The notes beneath the pieces were generated by a model that was not told the DNA's origin, searched no databases, and was given only the letters and a program-made list of their open reading frames with translations. From Enterobacter chengduensis (GTDB lineage: Bacteria > Pseudomonadota > Gammaproteobacteria > Enterobacterales > Enterobacteriaceae), in contig NZ_CP043318.1 in NCBI RefSeq assembly GCF_001984825.2, positions 3,844,001-3,908,000 on the forward strand: a stretch of DNA of 64,000 bases, given 5' to 3'. Of this stretch, positions 43,452-52,208 are shown in pieces. The translations under genes were made by a program, and so were the position numbers. Each line of letters opens with the position of its first letter. Position 1 is the first letter of the stretch.

Positions 43452-45518
43452 ATGAAACGCGCCCCCTATCTCAACAGGCAGTCTCCGGACCGCACGCTCG
43501 AAGTGGTGATCCTCGCCGGAAGCCTGGCATGGGAGACCTCACGCGCCTGGCAAAAAGATCCCGACCGGGAAGACAATATTCCTCCGGTGGTACTCGGCCC
43601 GGATGAACTGGCCGATCTGGACAACCTGGCCATTATCAGGCCCGACACGCTCTACGTCCGGGTATTCCGCACCGGCGATATTCGCGAAGAGGATCTGCTG
43701 AAAATCGCCGTAAAACTGGCGCACGCGGATGTGCAGATGGCCCGGCTGATGACCCCTGATGGTGAGTTGCTGGAGGACCGGACCGGACAGCTTGCACGCC
43801 TGCGGCAGGAAAGGCCCTCTGACATCCTGCCGGATCGCTTCCGCCTCGATGAAGAGGCGCTGTGGTTTGACAAGCTGACCGAACGGCGCGACGGGGAAGG
43901 CGACGTCCAGCCCCAGCGCATCTGTTCCCCTCTGCGCGTCACCGCTATCACCTGCGACAGCCATGACGGCAGCTATGGCCGACTGCTGGAATGGCACACC
44001 ACCACCGGGCAGTTACGGCGCTGGGCCATGCCGATGGCAATGCTCAGCGGCAACGGCGAGGAGCTGCGGCGCATTCTGCTGGAGAACGGCCTGACCTACA
44101 TCTCCACCCGCCCGGCCCTGCGCAGCCTGTTATGCGAGTACATCTCGCGGTCACTCCCCGGACGCCGCGTCACCTGCGTGGAGAAAACCGGCTGGCACAA
44201 CGGCGTGTACGTGCTGCCGGATGAGGTTATTGGCCCCGGTGGCGACAATGTCATCCTCCAGGGCAGCCACTATCTGACCGGCGGCTTTGCGCAGGCCGGT
44301 ACGCTGGCGGAATGGCAGGAGCAGATCGCCGCGCTCTGTGCAGGCAACTCGCGTCTGGTCTTTGCCGTCTGCTGTGCGCTGGCCGCCCCGCTGCTGCGCC
44401 TGACCGGAACGGGCGGCGGAGGTTTTCATCTGCGCGGTGAGTCCACTGACGGTAAAACCACGGTGATGAAAGTGGCCGCTTCCGTGTGTGGCGGTACCGA
44501 TTACTGGCACTCCTGGCGGGCCACCGGGAATGCGCTGGAGGGGATTGCCAGCCGCCATAACGATGCTCTGCTGCCGCTTGATGAACTCCGCGAAGTGGAT
44601 CCGCGTGAAGCCGGGATGATTGCCTATATGCTGGCAAACGGCCAGGGCAAGGGGCGCGCCCGCACCGACGGCGAGGTACGCAACCGCAGGCACTGGACGC
44701 TGCTGCTGTTCTCCACCGGAGAGCTGTCGCTGGCGGAACACACCGAACGCGCCGGAGAGCGCCTCTACGCCGGGATGGACGTGCGCATGGTACAAATCCC
44801 CAGCGACACCGGGCAGCATGGCGCGTTTGAGCAGCTACACGGCTTTGCCAGCGGCCAGCAGTTCGCCGATGCCCTCTGCGACCGGGTCGCCCGCTTCCAC
44901 GGCACCGCTTTTCGTGCCTGGCTGGCCTTCCTCACCGGCGACCTGGACGCCAGCACGCTGGCAAAAGAGCTACTTCGCCACTACCAGACCGCCCTGATGC
45001 CGGAGAATGCCGGAAACCAGGTGCAGCGCATCGTGGCCCGCTTTGCGCTGCTGGCGGTGGCCGGAGAGATAGCGACGCTGCAGGGCATCACGGGCTGGCA
45101 GGAAGGCACGGCGTATGAGGCGGTCCGGATCTGCCTGCACGCCTGGCTGAACGAACGCGGCCATATTGCTAACCAGGAGGATGAAGGCGTGCTGACGCAG
45201 ATCAAGCGGTTCATTACCGCGCACCAGTACAGCCGTTTTGCCTCGTGGGACGGCCCGGACCGCCCGCTGAATATGGTGGGCTTTCGCCGGGTGGAAAAAG
45301 ATCCGCTGACGGGTGAAGAGCACACACTGTTTCACATCCTGCCGGAGGGCTGGCGGGAAATGTGCCGGGGATTCAGTCCCGCCAGAGCGGCCAGGTTATG
45401 TCAGGAAGCAGAATGCCTGCTGCCCGGCAGCGACGGGAAATACCAGTCGCAGGTTCGCCTGCCGGAGATCGGCAAAGCCAGGGTCTACCGGCTCACCTCC
45501 CGCATCCTCAGTATCTGA
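43452..45518 (+). CDS. DUF927 helicase-like replication protein of the island
   Basis: 688 residues with a DUF927 P-loop ATPase domain in the middle: Walker A GESTDGKTT (329-337), Walker B LLPLDE (Asp 377, Glu 378) and LLFSTGELSL. The N-terminal 200 residues hold no motif I recognise. DUF927 proteins occur on P4-like islands and phage satellites and are thought to be replicative helicases related to the primase-helicases. The gene follows alpA and is directly followed by an iteron-like array, which supports a role in replication. Confidence 0.82.
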   Translation: MKRAPYLNRQSPDRTLEVVILAGSLAWETSRAWQKDPDREDNIPPVVLGPDELADLDNLAIIRPDTLYVRVFRTGDIREEDLLKIAVKLAHADVQMARLMTPDGELLEDRTGQLARLRQERPSDILPDRFRLDEEALWFDKLTERRDGEGDVQPQRICSPLRVTAITCDSHDGSYGRLLEWHTTTGQLRRWAMPMAMLSGNGEELRRILLENGLTYISTRPALRSLLCEYISRSLPGRRVTCVEKTGWHNGVYVLPDEVIGPGGDNVILQGSHYLTGGFAQAGTLAEWQEQIAALCAGNSRLVFAVCCALAAPLLRLTGTGGGGFHLRGESTDGKTTVMKVAASVCGGTDYWHSWRATGNALEGIASRHNDALLPLDELREVDPREAGMIAYMLANGQGKGRARTDGEVRNRRHWTLLLFSTGELSLAEHTERAGERLYAGMDVRMVQIPSDTGQHGAFEQLHGFASGQQFADALCDRVARFHGTAFRAWLAFLTGDLDASTLAKELLRHYQTALMPENAGNQVQRIVARFALLAVAGEIATLQGITGWQEGTAYEAVRICLHAWLNERGHIANQEDEGVLTQIKRFITAHQYSRFASWDGPDRPLNMVGFRRVEKDPLTGEEHTLFHILPEGWREMCRGFSPARAARLCQEAECLLPGSDGKYQSQVRLPEIGKARVYRLTSRILSI

Positions 45519-45545
45519 GTGCAGTCTCGCGTGTCTTAAAAAAAG

Positions 45546-45746
45546 GTGGTACAGGGTGGGACAAGTGGTACACGCAGAGCTGGCGCGGGTTACAGCGTCC
45601 CACTTTAGATAATCTGGTTTAAAAAAGTGGTACAAGGTGGGACCGCCGTTGCTGAATCTGTCCCACTTTTCCGACTGGTATTTTTCAGGTGGTACAGCGC
45701 AAAGCCACGGCTGGCGCGGTTGTACCACTTGTCCCACCTGTACCAC
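45546..45746. repeat. Symmetric array of GTGGKACA octamers, candidate replication origin
   Basis: GTGGTACA at 45546, 45565, 45627 and 45689; GTGGGACA at 45556; GTGGGAC at 45637. Inverted copies GTCCCAC at 45597 and 45660, TGTACCAC at 45721 and 45739, and TGTCCCAC at 45730. The left triplet (TAC, GAC, TAC type) is mirrored by the right triplet. GCTGGCGCGG also occurs twice (about 45579 and 45710). The rest of 45519-45903 is non-coding. Placement after a helicase-like gene suggests an origin or a regulatory array. Confidence 0.75.
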
Positions 45747-45903
45747 CTCAAAAACAGAAGGAATGAAAATGGCGAAAAGGGACTGCAAAGGCAAAGGCTG
45801 AAAGGAAGGGAGAATAAGGGGAACGGGCTTGCCCTTAAAGAACGGCAAGTAGTAATTTATAACAACGGAAAATCTAAAAGCTGGCAGCAATGATTATTCG
45901 AAT

Positions 45904-46314
45904 TTAATCCTGCTTCTTCGCGAGGTATTTTTCTTCCTGTTCAAGCAACTTCGTTACCGTTTCAGATACTTGTTTCAGGACTATTTTACGCTGCATAGCC
46001 GATAAGAATTTGAACATGTCGTTTAGAAATTCAAGATCTTTTTCAGCAGAGTCTTCCGGGGTTTGAGTATCTTCCTGCTCTTCAAGTAACCATGCCGTAC
46101 TGATACCTGTCGCACGGGCGATCTTAAGCAACACATCAGCCTTAGGAAGATTTTGCCCATCCACATACTTCTTAACCATTGGTTCACTGACCCCAATCTT
46201 TTGGGCCAATGAGGCATTGGTATGCTTTGTCAGCAGCATGGCCTGCGCCAGTCGTCTGCCAAACTGGATTTTGTGATCTTCTTCGCGATTCTTGTTTTCT
46301 GTTTTGTCCATCAA
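45904..46314 (-). CDS. CI-like repressor with HTH-XRE domain
   Basis: A 136-residue protein with an N-terminal XRE helix-turn-helix (about 15-75: FGRRLAQAMLLTKHTNASLA, IGVSEPMVKKYVDG) and an acidic linker. The C-terminal half is helical (LNDMFKFLSAMQRKIVLKQV), probably for oligomerisation; there is no LexA-like peptidase domain, so RecA-driven cleavage is unlikely. It reads toward the octamer array and away from an inverted-repeat operator and the PTS operon. Confidence 0.83.
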   Translation of the reverse strand: MMDKTENKNREEDHKIQFGRRLAQAMLLTKHTNASLAQKIGVSEPMVKKYVDGQNLPKADVLLKIARATGISTAWLLEEQEDTQTPEDSAEKDLEFLNDMFKFLSAMQRKIVLKQVSETVTKLLEQEEKYLAKKQD

Positions 46315-46371
46315 TCTAACCAGAAGAACAACTCTTTGATATTCAAAAAGTAATTAAAGATCACCAACAAA

Positions 46372-46419
46372 TAAGAAAGTTAATATTTTTGTTTAAACTT
46401 AACTTTCTTATGTTATAGT
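46372..46419 (+). promoter_or_regulatory. Operator of the CI-like repressor with overlapping promoter
   Basis: A perfect 12-bp inverted repeat, TAAGAAAGTTAA (46372-46383) and TTAACTTTCTTA (46399-46410), separated by 15 bases. A -10-like TATAGT at 46414-46419 follows at once, with TTTAAA 16 bases before it, so a bound repressor would block rightward transcription. The repeat is about 60 bases before the repressor start. Confidence 0.7.
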
Positions 46420-46682
46420 GATCTGTACAAATTGCAGACTATCACCCTCTGCAAACCCAACTGCTGAGCATCGCACACTCAGGGCTGAATTGCCACGCAT
46501 CCGCTCGTCCTGAAAACCGCTCAGTTCACAAAAACACGCCACAAGCGGGGATAACAAAGAAAGCAGTATGAGCCATAGCTGTTTATCGCCATTACCGGAG
46601 CCCCAGACGCTTACGCCTGTCATGCCTTAACCTCTGTCCGATAAGTCTGTGCGCTCCGGGCCTTTTACCCGGAGGACTCCTT
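46420..46682 (+). other. Leader between the operator and the PTS operon
   Basis: About 260 bases, GC-mixed, with no firm gene. A 20-codon frame (46568-46630, MSHSCLSPLPEPQTLTPVMP) could be a small peptide but has no clear ribosome site. No clear terminator separates the operator promoter from the PTS genes. Confidence 0.4.
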
Positions 46683-47204
46683 ATGTGGACAGTCAGCCTC
46701 GCTGAGGCGTTTATTCATGTATTCCAGACCGCAGGCAAAATCTTCCTCGACATGATGACCAGGCTTATCCCGATGCTTATCTGCCTGCTGCTGGCCATCA
46801 ACTTCCTGATGAAGCTGGTCGGGACCGTCAGAATGGAGAAGGTCGCCGCCCTGCTCGGCCGCTCGCGCATTCTCACCTACGGCGTGCTGCCGGTACTCGG
46901 CTGGTTCTTTATGAGCAGCCCCGGCGCGCTGACCCTCGGTAAGCTCCTGCCTGAGAAGAGCAAGCCTGGTTATGAAGATGCCCTCGGCACCACATCCCAT
47001 CCCCTCACCAGCCTGTTTCCCCACGTGGTGCCGTCGGAGTTGTTTGTCTGGCTCGGCGTCGCCGCCGGGGTTAAGGCGCTCGGCCTGCCCGTTACTTCGC
47101 TGGCGCTGCGCTATATCGCCGCCGCTATGCTGATTGGTTTAATCCGCGGGATTATCACCGAGTACCTGTTCCTGCGGCTCAGCAAGCGGGGGAATGCGCC
47201 ATGA
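46683..47204 (+). CDS. PTS glucitol/sorbitol-type EIIC subunit
   Basis: A 173-residue membrane protein with about four helices, of the SrlA (EIIC-Gut) family: KIFLDMMTRLIPMLICLLLA, PGALTLGKLLPEKSKPGYED and SHPLTSLFPHVVPSELFVW. It forms half of the sugar channel with the C domain of the EIIBC protein. GGAGGA lies 6 bases before ATG. Its stop overlaps the EIIA start (ATGA). Confidence 0.88.
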   Translation: MWTVSLAEAFIHVFQTAGKIFLDMMTRLIPMLICLLLAINFLMKLVGTVRMEKVAALLGRSRILTYGVLPVLGWFFMSSPGALTLGKLLPEKSKPGYEDALGTTSHPLTSLFPHVVPSELFVWLGVAAGVKALGLPVTSLALRYIAAAMLIGLIRGIITEYLFLRLSKRGNAP

Positions 47205-47575
47205 TGATTTACTGCGCGCGTATCGTCGCCATCGGGCTGTTTGTCGCCGACGGCCTCACCGACAAGATGCTCATCACCTTCGACAGCAACGGGCCTAAGG
47301 ACTGTCTGGATTACTCGCTATCACTGGAGCCGTCGTTCCGGGAAGAGATCCTGATGATACTCCCCGGCGACCGCCTGATGCTGGCAGGGCATGATTATCT
47401 GATTACTGCCGTCGGCAAGGGGGCACAGCAGGCGCTGTTTGAACTCGGTCATCTGACGCTGGTGTTCAATGGTGACCTGAATCCCTGCCACGTCGGGGCG
47501 GTTCATCTCTCCGGCCCGGTGCCGAACCTGCGTGACCTGCACGGTAACCTGGTGATTGAGGAGGGACGCCCATGA
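47201..47575 (+). CDS. PTS glucitol/sorbitol-type EIIA subunit
   Basis: A 124-residue cytoplasmic phosphocarrier of the SrlB family: LITFDSNGPKDCLDYSL, ILPGDRLMLAGHDYLITAVG, ELGHLTLVFNG. One of the His residues (in the AGHDY or LGHLT motifs) would carry phosphate from HPr. The start overlaps the EIIC stop, and its stop overlaps the EIIBC start, so all three are coupled. In the classical srl operon EIIA comes last; here it is second. Confidence 0.86.
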   Translation: MMIYCARIVAIGLFVADGLTDKMLITFDSNGPKDCLDYSLSLEPSFREEILMILPGDRLMLAGHDYLITAVGKGAQQALFELGHLTLVFNGDLNPCHVGAVHLSGPVPNLRDLHGNLVIEEGRP

Positions 47576-48552
47576 ACACGGTGCTTATTCCGCCCGGTCC
47601 CGGTGGCTACGGTAAAGGGCTGTGGCTGCCCGTTGGCAGCGGCAAAAAAGTGCTGTCGCTGACCGGACGCGAGATTCATCCGGTGGCGATAGAAATTGGC
47701 GCACTCACCGAATCGGAAGTGGTGAACGGCTTCGCCGATATCCCGCCGGATAACGACATCCTGTGCGTGGTGATTAACTGCGCCGGGTCCCTGCGCTGCG
47801 GCCTGTATCCGCAGAAGGGCATCCCGACCATCAACGTGCTGCCCACCTGGCGCGCGGGGCCGCTGGCGCAGTTTATTAACGAGGATAACTACGTCTCCGG
47901 CGTGACGATGGAGCAACTGGTTCTGGTGGATACGGCCGAAGCGCCGGACGGTGAACCGGAGTCCGTGCCTTTCGCTGCACCACGGGTCATCACCACTCCT
48001 CCACCTGCGCGTGGCGCGGAGAAGCTGGTGCGCATGGTCGAGCAGACCGGCATCGCCGTCGGCCACGTTATCGCCCTGCTGTTCGCCGCCAGCCGTGAAG
48101 CGGTGGACGTGTCGCTGCGCAACGTTATCCCGTTCATGGCCTTTGTCTCGCTGCTGATTGCCCTGGTGCAGGAGACCGCGCTCGGCAGCCTGATAGCCCA
48201 CGCCCTGACGCCGCTGGCGAACTCGCTGTGGGGACTGGTGCTGCTGTCGCTCATCTGCGGCATTCCGTTCCTCTCCCCGGTGCTCGGACCGGGGGCGGCC
48301 ATCTCACAGGTGATTGGCGTGATGATTGGCACACAGATTGGCGCAGGGGCGATATCTCCGGCCTTCGCCCTGCCCGCCCTGTTTGCCATCAACGTGCAGG
48401 TTGGCTGCGACTTCGTGCCTGTTGGCCTTTCGATGCAGGAGGCAAAACCGGAAACCATCGCGAAGGGCGTCCCCGCCTTCCTGCTGTCGAGACAACTGAC
48501 CGGACCGCTGGCCGTCATCATCGGCTGGTTGTTTTCCCTGGGCTTATTCTGA
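47572..48552 (+). CDS. PTS glucitol/sorbitol-type EIIBC subunit
   Basis: 326 residues of the SrlE family. The N-terminal B domain has the phosphorylation motif region INCAGSLRCGLYPQKGIPTI, with the candidate Cys residues in place, and a LAQFINEDNYVSGV segment. The C domain (about 180-326) is membrane-embedded, including CGIPFLSPVLGPGAAISQVIG. Substrate is probably a polyol or related sugar, not necessarily sorbitol, since no sorbitol-6-phosphate dehydrogenase is nearby. Confidence 0.88.
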   Translation: MNTVLIPPGPGGYGKGLWLPVGSGKKVLSLTGREIHPVAIEIGALTESEVVNGFADIPPDNDILCVVINCAGSLRCGLYPQKGIPTINVLPTWRAGPLAQFINEDNYVSGVTMEQLVLVDTAEAPDGEPESVPFAAPRVITTPPPARGAEKLVRMVEQTGIAVGHVIALLFAASREAVDVSLRNVIPFMAFVSLLIALVQETALGSLIAHALTPLANSLWGLVLLSLICGIPFLSPVLGPGAAISQVIGVMIGTQIGAGAISPAFALPALFAINVQVGCDFVPVGLSMQEAKPETIAKGVPAFLLSRQLTGPLAVIIGWLFSLGLF

Positions 48553-48559
48553 GGACTCA

Positions 48560-49585
48560 ATGATGAACAAAATCAGAGCCGCCGTGGTCGGCGCAGGTAT
48601 CTACGGCAGACACCACATGAACGCGTACCGCCATAACCCGGATACCGTACTGGTCGCCATCTGCGACACCGACACAGAACGCTGCGACGACCTTGCCATG
48701 ACCTGTGGCGTGATGGGTTACACCCGGCTGGAAACGCTGCTGGAAGAAGAGGCTATCGACGTTGTCTCGGTGGCCACTCCGGACCCGTACCACACCGAAT
48801 CCATCCTCACCGCCCTGCGCCACGGCAAGCATGTGCTGGCGGAGAAACCGCTCGCCACCTCAGTACGCGAGTGCGAGCTTATCGTGGAGATGGCGCAGCA
48901 GCGGGACCTGCTGGTCGGCGTCGATTTCCACAAGCGCTGGGACCCGGCGGTGATGCGCATTAAGGCTGAACTGGAAAAACCAGAAGCCGGGCGTATCCTG
49001 CGCGGGCATATCAGCATGGATGATGTCATCAGCGTACCAACGGAGTGGCTGGACTGGGCAGGCGCAAGCTCCCCGGTGTGGTTTCTGGGTTCCCATTGTT
49101 TTGACCTGATGCGCCATCTTTCCGGTCAGGAGGTGGTGTCGGTGTTCGCCGTCGGGCAGAAGCGCCTGATGGCTGAATGCGGCCTCGACACCTTCGACAG
49201 CGTACAGAGCCTGCTGACGATGGCCGACGGCAGTTCGTGGGTGGTGGAAAACTCGTGGGTGCTGCCGGAGGGCTTTCCGAAGGACAACGACGGGCGTATC
49301 GATATTCTCTGCGAGGCAACCTATATCCGCAGCACTTCACAGCATCGCGGGCTGGAAATCACCACGCCGGGCATGACGCTCACGCCTAACAGCTATTTCA
49401 TCAACTACCGCAACGGCGTCGCCAGCGGCTTTGGTATCGACCCCATCAATGATTTTGTGCGGGCGGTCAGGCATAAAGCGCCGTATCCGGTCACCGCAGT
49501 GGACGGACTGGCGATCAGCCGGATTTGTGAGGCGGTGCATCACAGCCTGGAGAGTGGCAAACCTGAACGCCCGATAACGCCATAA
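48560..49585 (+). CDS. Gfo/Idh/MocA family oxidoreductase
   Basis: A 341-residue NAD(P)-dependent dehydrogenase. The Rossmann start reads VVGAGIYGRHHMNAY; the family EKP motif is AEKPLATS (about residue 95); the C-terminal domain is the MocA beta-sheet. It starts 7 bases after the EIIBC stop, so it is the last gene of the PTS operon and probably oxidises the phosphorylated sugar or polyol that the transporter delivers. No phosphatase, kinase or aldolase accompanies it. Confidence 0.88.
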   Translation: MMNKIRAAVVGAGIYGRHHMNAYRHNPDTVLVAICDTDTERCDDLAMTCGVMGYTRLETLLEEEAIDVVSVATPDPYHTESILTALRHGKHVLAEKPLATSVRECELIVEMAQQRDLLVGVDFHKRWDPAVMRIKAELEKPEAGRILRGHISMDDVISVPTEWLDWAGASSPVWFLGSHCFDLMRHLSGQEVVSVFAVGQKRLMAECGLDTFDSVQSLLTMADGSSWVVENSWVLPEGFPKDNDGRIDILCEATYIRSTSQHRGLEITTPGMTLTPNSYFINYRNGVASGFGIDPINDFVRAVRHKAPYPVTAVDGLAISRICEAVHHSLESGKPERPITP

Positions 49586-49861
49586 CTTCAAGGGCTGTAC
49601 CTTTCTGCTATATCAGACTGGTAAAGCCCTTAACCCTGCAAGCTAGTCAAAGCACAGCAATAATTAGAAAGCATGGTTAGCTTTGAGCGAGGAGCGGAAG
49701 TTGGCAGTTGCTCTGACAGCCCGATTGTGGCATCACTCAACCTTGCGCGAATTAATCAACGGAGAGGAGGCAACAATCTCCGATGATTGCAGAACAATAA
49801 AATTTTAAAGTTGGGTACAAAATGGCCGATAATAATTTCAAATTGTCAAGAGGAGTCATGT
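49586..49861. other. Spacer before the lipase gene
   Basis: Non-coding, turning AT-rich toward the lipase gene. It contains TTTGAGCGAGGAGCGGAAGTT (49682 on), akin to GAGCGAACAGCGGA at 61775 and GAGCGAACAGCAGA at 50958. No clear terminator for the PTS operon is seen. Confidence 0.35.
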
Positions 49862-50869
49862 ATGAATATTGAGAGCTATGATGACGACATCAGTAAATTA
49901 ATAGTAGACATCAATAAGGCTAATTGGGATGATGAATGGTTTGATCCAGTAAAAGCACACATCTGCTGTCGCCTATCACAATTATCATATCTTGCAATAC
50001 CTAAATATGAATTTGAAAAAAGAGGCAGGTTTAAAATCATTCCAAGTGAAGAATTTCAACGTATAATGCGTGGTGGGATTACAAGTGCTATTCTTACAGA
50101 AGAAAAAATTTCCAGATTGATATCGCAGATAATAGATAATGATGGAGCACCAAACGCATTTGTTATATCTGGAACACAACTTGTTCATGTTGGTGTGAGA
50201 GTTAATAATATAATTTTTGTCGCTGTGCGTGGGACCGCACAACTATATAAAAGCTCCAAATTATATGATATTGGTTTAGATTTAAATGTCAGAAAGGTAC
50301 GTATATTTGATAACATATTTCTTCATAAAGGGTTTTATTCTGCCGCAATGGAGAACCTTCAATATTTATACAAAAGAATCCACGAACTTGCCAATGGCAG
50401 AAGCGACGTAAAGGTCATATTTACTGGTCATTCTCTTGGTGGTGCTATTGCGGCGATTTTAACTAATCATTTCCAGCAATTGTTACCAAATGCAGATCGG
50501 GCATATTATCCATTTATCGCCAGGAAATGGACCAAACATGATAGAATACCATATAGATATAATTTATCGTTACATTCATCATATACATTTGGTACTCCAC
50601 GCATTATGAACCTGGCAGGTGCTTCTTATTTAATGTCTCCATATACAATATGCCATACCGGTGATATCATTGCTAATATGCCACCAAAAATTTTAAACTA
50701 TGCAGATTTTACATTTCGTCACGAAATGGATTTGGATACTTATTCATCTCGTGAAGTTACAAAAAAATGGTCATGGAAAAACGCACCGTTAGTGAAACGT
50801 GTTTTATCGAAATTTAGATACCATGACATTAGTAATTATGTATTAACATGTGAGCATTTAATTAAATGA
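49862..50869 (+). CDS. Class 3 lipase-family alpha/beta hydrolase
   Basis: 335 residues with the lipase_3 nucleophile elbow GHSLGG (Ser 191) and preceding IIFVAVRGTAQL. A later Asp and His (HTGDIIANMP, FRHEMD) may complete the triad. No signal peptide. The start at 49862 has AAGAGGAG 8 bases upstream; the open frame goes further up without support. Clearly lower in GC than its neighbours, so recently acquired. Stand-alone, without a recognisable immunity gene or secretion partner. Substrate unknown; a phospholipase effector is one possibility. Confidence 0.8.
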   Translation: MNIESYDDDISKLIVDINKANWDDEWFDPVKAHICCRLSQLSYLAIPKYEFEKRGRFKIIPSEEFQRIMRGGITSAILTEEKISRLISQIIDNDGAPNAFVISGTQLVHVGVRVNNIIFVAVRGTAQLYKSSKLYDIGLDLNVRKVRIFDNIFLHKGFYSAAMENLQYLYKRIHELANGRSDVKVIFTGHSLGGAIAAILTNHFQQLLPNADRAYYPFIARKWTKHDRIPYRYNLSLHSSYTFGTPRIMNLAGASYLMSPYTICHTGDIIANMPPKILNYADFTFRHEMDLDTYSSREVTKKWSWKNAPLVKRVLSKFRYHDISNYVLTCEHLIK

Positions 50870-51075
50870 ATCTTGTAAGTAACTGATGTAATTAGCTAAT
50901 TCAATTCAGTCGCGATTCGCCTGAGTGCGGCAGTTCCCAACGTTATCACGTCCGCTTAGAGCGAACAGCAGACCTTCACAATTTTCTTTCACAACCGACA
51001 GGGCAAAACTCATACCTGTGTGTATCCTTGAGCCTGGATCAGCCCAGAGGGGCTTCACATTGGCCCCGCCATCAC

Positions 51076-52092
51076 CTACCACTCCACGGTAATTTTTCCA
51101 AAGTGTTTTTTGCCTGCCATATGGCATAAAGCGTCTACTATGGAAGACAAGCCAGTAAACTGGTCTGAAATTACCGGACGAATCCCGGTCTGGTTCATGG
51201 CGCTGACCAGATCCTGCTGCATGCGACGGCTGCCAACGATCAGCCCCTTTAGGTTTGCTTGTTTCGCCATTAGCATAGCAGTTGGCACTGTTCCTTCAGT
51301 ACCGGTCAGCACACCAATCAAAGCAATATGTCCGCCAATCCGTACCGCCTCTATCGACTGCGTCAGCGTCCCCGGGCCGCCAATTTCAACGATAACATCG
51401 GCCCCCCGACCGTTGGTTATCTCTTTAACTGTTTTCCCCCACTGGGGGTTGGTGCGGTAATTGATGAGGTGATCGGCACCAAGCTCTCCCAGGCGTGCCA
51501 GCTTTTCGTCTGAGGAAGAGGTGGCGATGACTTTTGCCCCCATACTTTTGGCAATCTGCAAAGCTGTAACCGATACGCCGCCCGTTCCTAAGGTGAGAAC
51601 CGTGTCGCCCGCCTTTAATTTTGCATCTACAACCAGAGCTCGCCAGGCTGTCAGCCCCGATGTTGTCAGCGTGGCGGCTTCCGCATGGCTCCAGCCCTGA
51701 GGAGAATGCGTAAAATGCGAGGCTGGCCGGATAACGTATTCTGTAGCAAACCCATCACATCCATCACCGGGTGTAAGCTGGAAGTCACCCACTGATTCAA
51801 AAGGGGTGCCGTCAGGCCATTGAGGAAAGAAGGTTGAAATTACCCGGTCGCCCGGTCTGAATTCACTGACGCCTTCACCCGTTGCTTCGACGATTCCGGC
51901 ACCGTCGGCCATCAGAATGCGCTGATCTGCTGACGGTACCGCTCCGCTGGCAACCAGCAAATCGTGGAAGTTTAACGAGGTTGCGTGTAGTGCTACACGA
52001 ATCTGACCATAACCCGGTTTTCCAGGATCCGGCAGCTGTTTTAATCTGACATTTTCAAGCCCGCCAGGGGAGTTCAGTACGACTGCTTGCAT
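51076..52092 (-). CDS. MDR-family zinc-type alcohol dehydrogenase/quinone reductase
   Basis: 338 residues of the medium-chain dehydrogenase superfamily. A GroES-like N domain (about 25-130) precedes a Rossmann NADP domain with LTLGTGGVSVTALQIAKSMG (about 165). The classic catalytic zinc Cys/His set is not obvious, and the YGQIRVALHATSLNFHDLLV start resembles the quinone oxidoreductase branch, so NADPH reduction of an enone or quinone is plausible. First of three oxidoreductase genes pointing left; the AhpD-like gene is 116 bases upstream. Confidence 0.85.
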   Translation of the reverse strand: MQAVVLNSPGGLENVRLKQLPDPGKPGYGQIRVALHATSLNFHDLLVASGAVPSADQRILMADGAGIVEATGEGVSEFRPGDRVISTFFPQWPDGTPFESVGDFQLTPGDGCDGFATEYVIRPASHFTHSPQGWSHAEAATLTTSGLTAWRALVVDAKLKAGDTVLTLGTGGVSVTALQIAKSMGAKVIATSSSDEKLARLGELGADHLINYRTNPQWGKTVKEITNGRGADVIVEIGGPGTLTQSIEAVRIGGHIALIGVLTGTEGTVPTAMLMAKQANLKGLIVGSRRMQQDLVSAMNQTGIRPVISDQFTGLSSIVDALCHMAGKKHFGKITVEW

Positions 52093-52208
52093 AATTTACG
52101 CTCCGCAATTGCCAACAACTTAGCCGTTGTGACTCTGTCTATGATAACAGGCTAGATTCTTGTTCCGGCCTATGCCGAAGCCGATGCAACCTGTAACGCT
52201 AATAACGC

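Noticed and set aside
44151..44819. A 222-codon minus-strand frame over the DUF927 gene
   Set aside because: Antisense shadow of a gene with clear P-loop motifs.
45546..45746. CRISPR array
   Set aside because: Repeats are 7-8 bases, in both orientations and with uneven spacing; no cas genes are present.
50906..51127. A 73-codon minus-strand frame past the MDR gene
   Set aside because: It overlaps the end of a certain gene in another frame and shows no motif.
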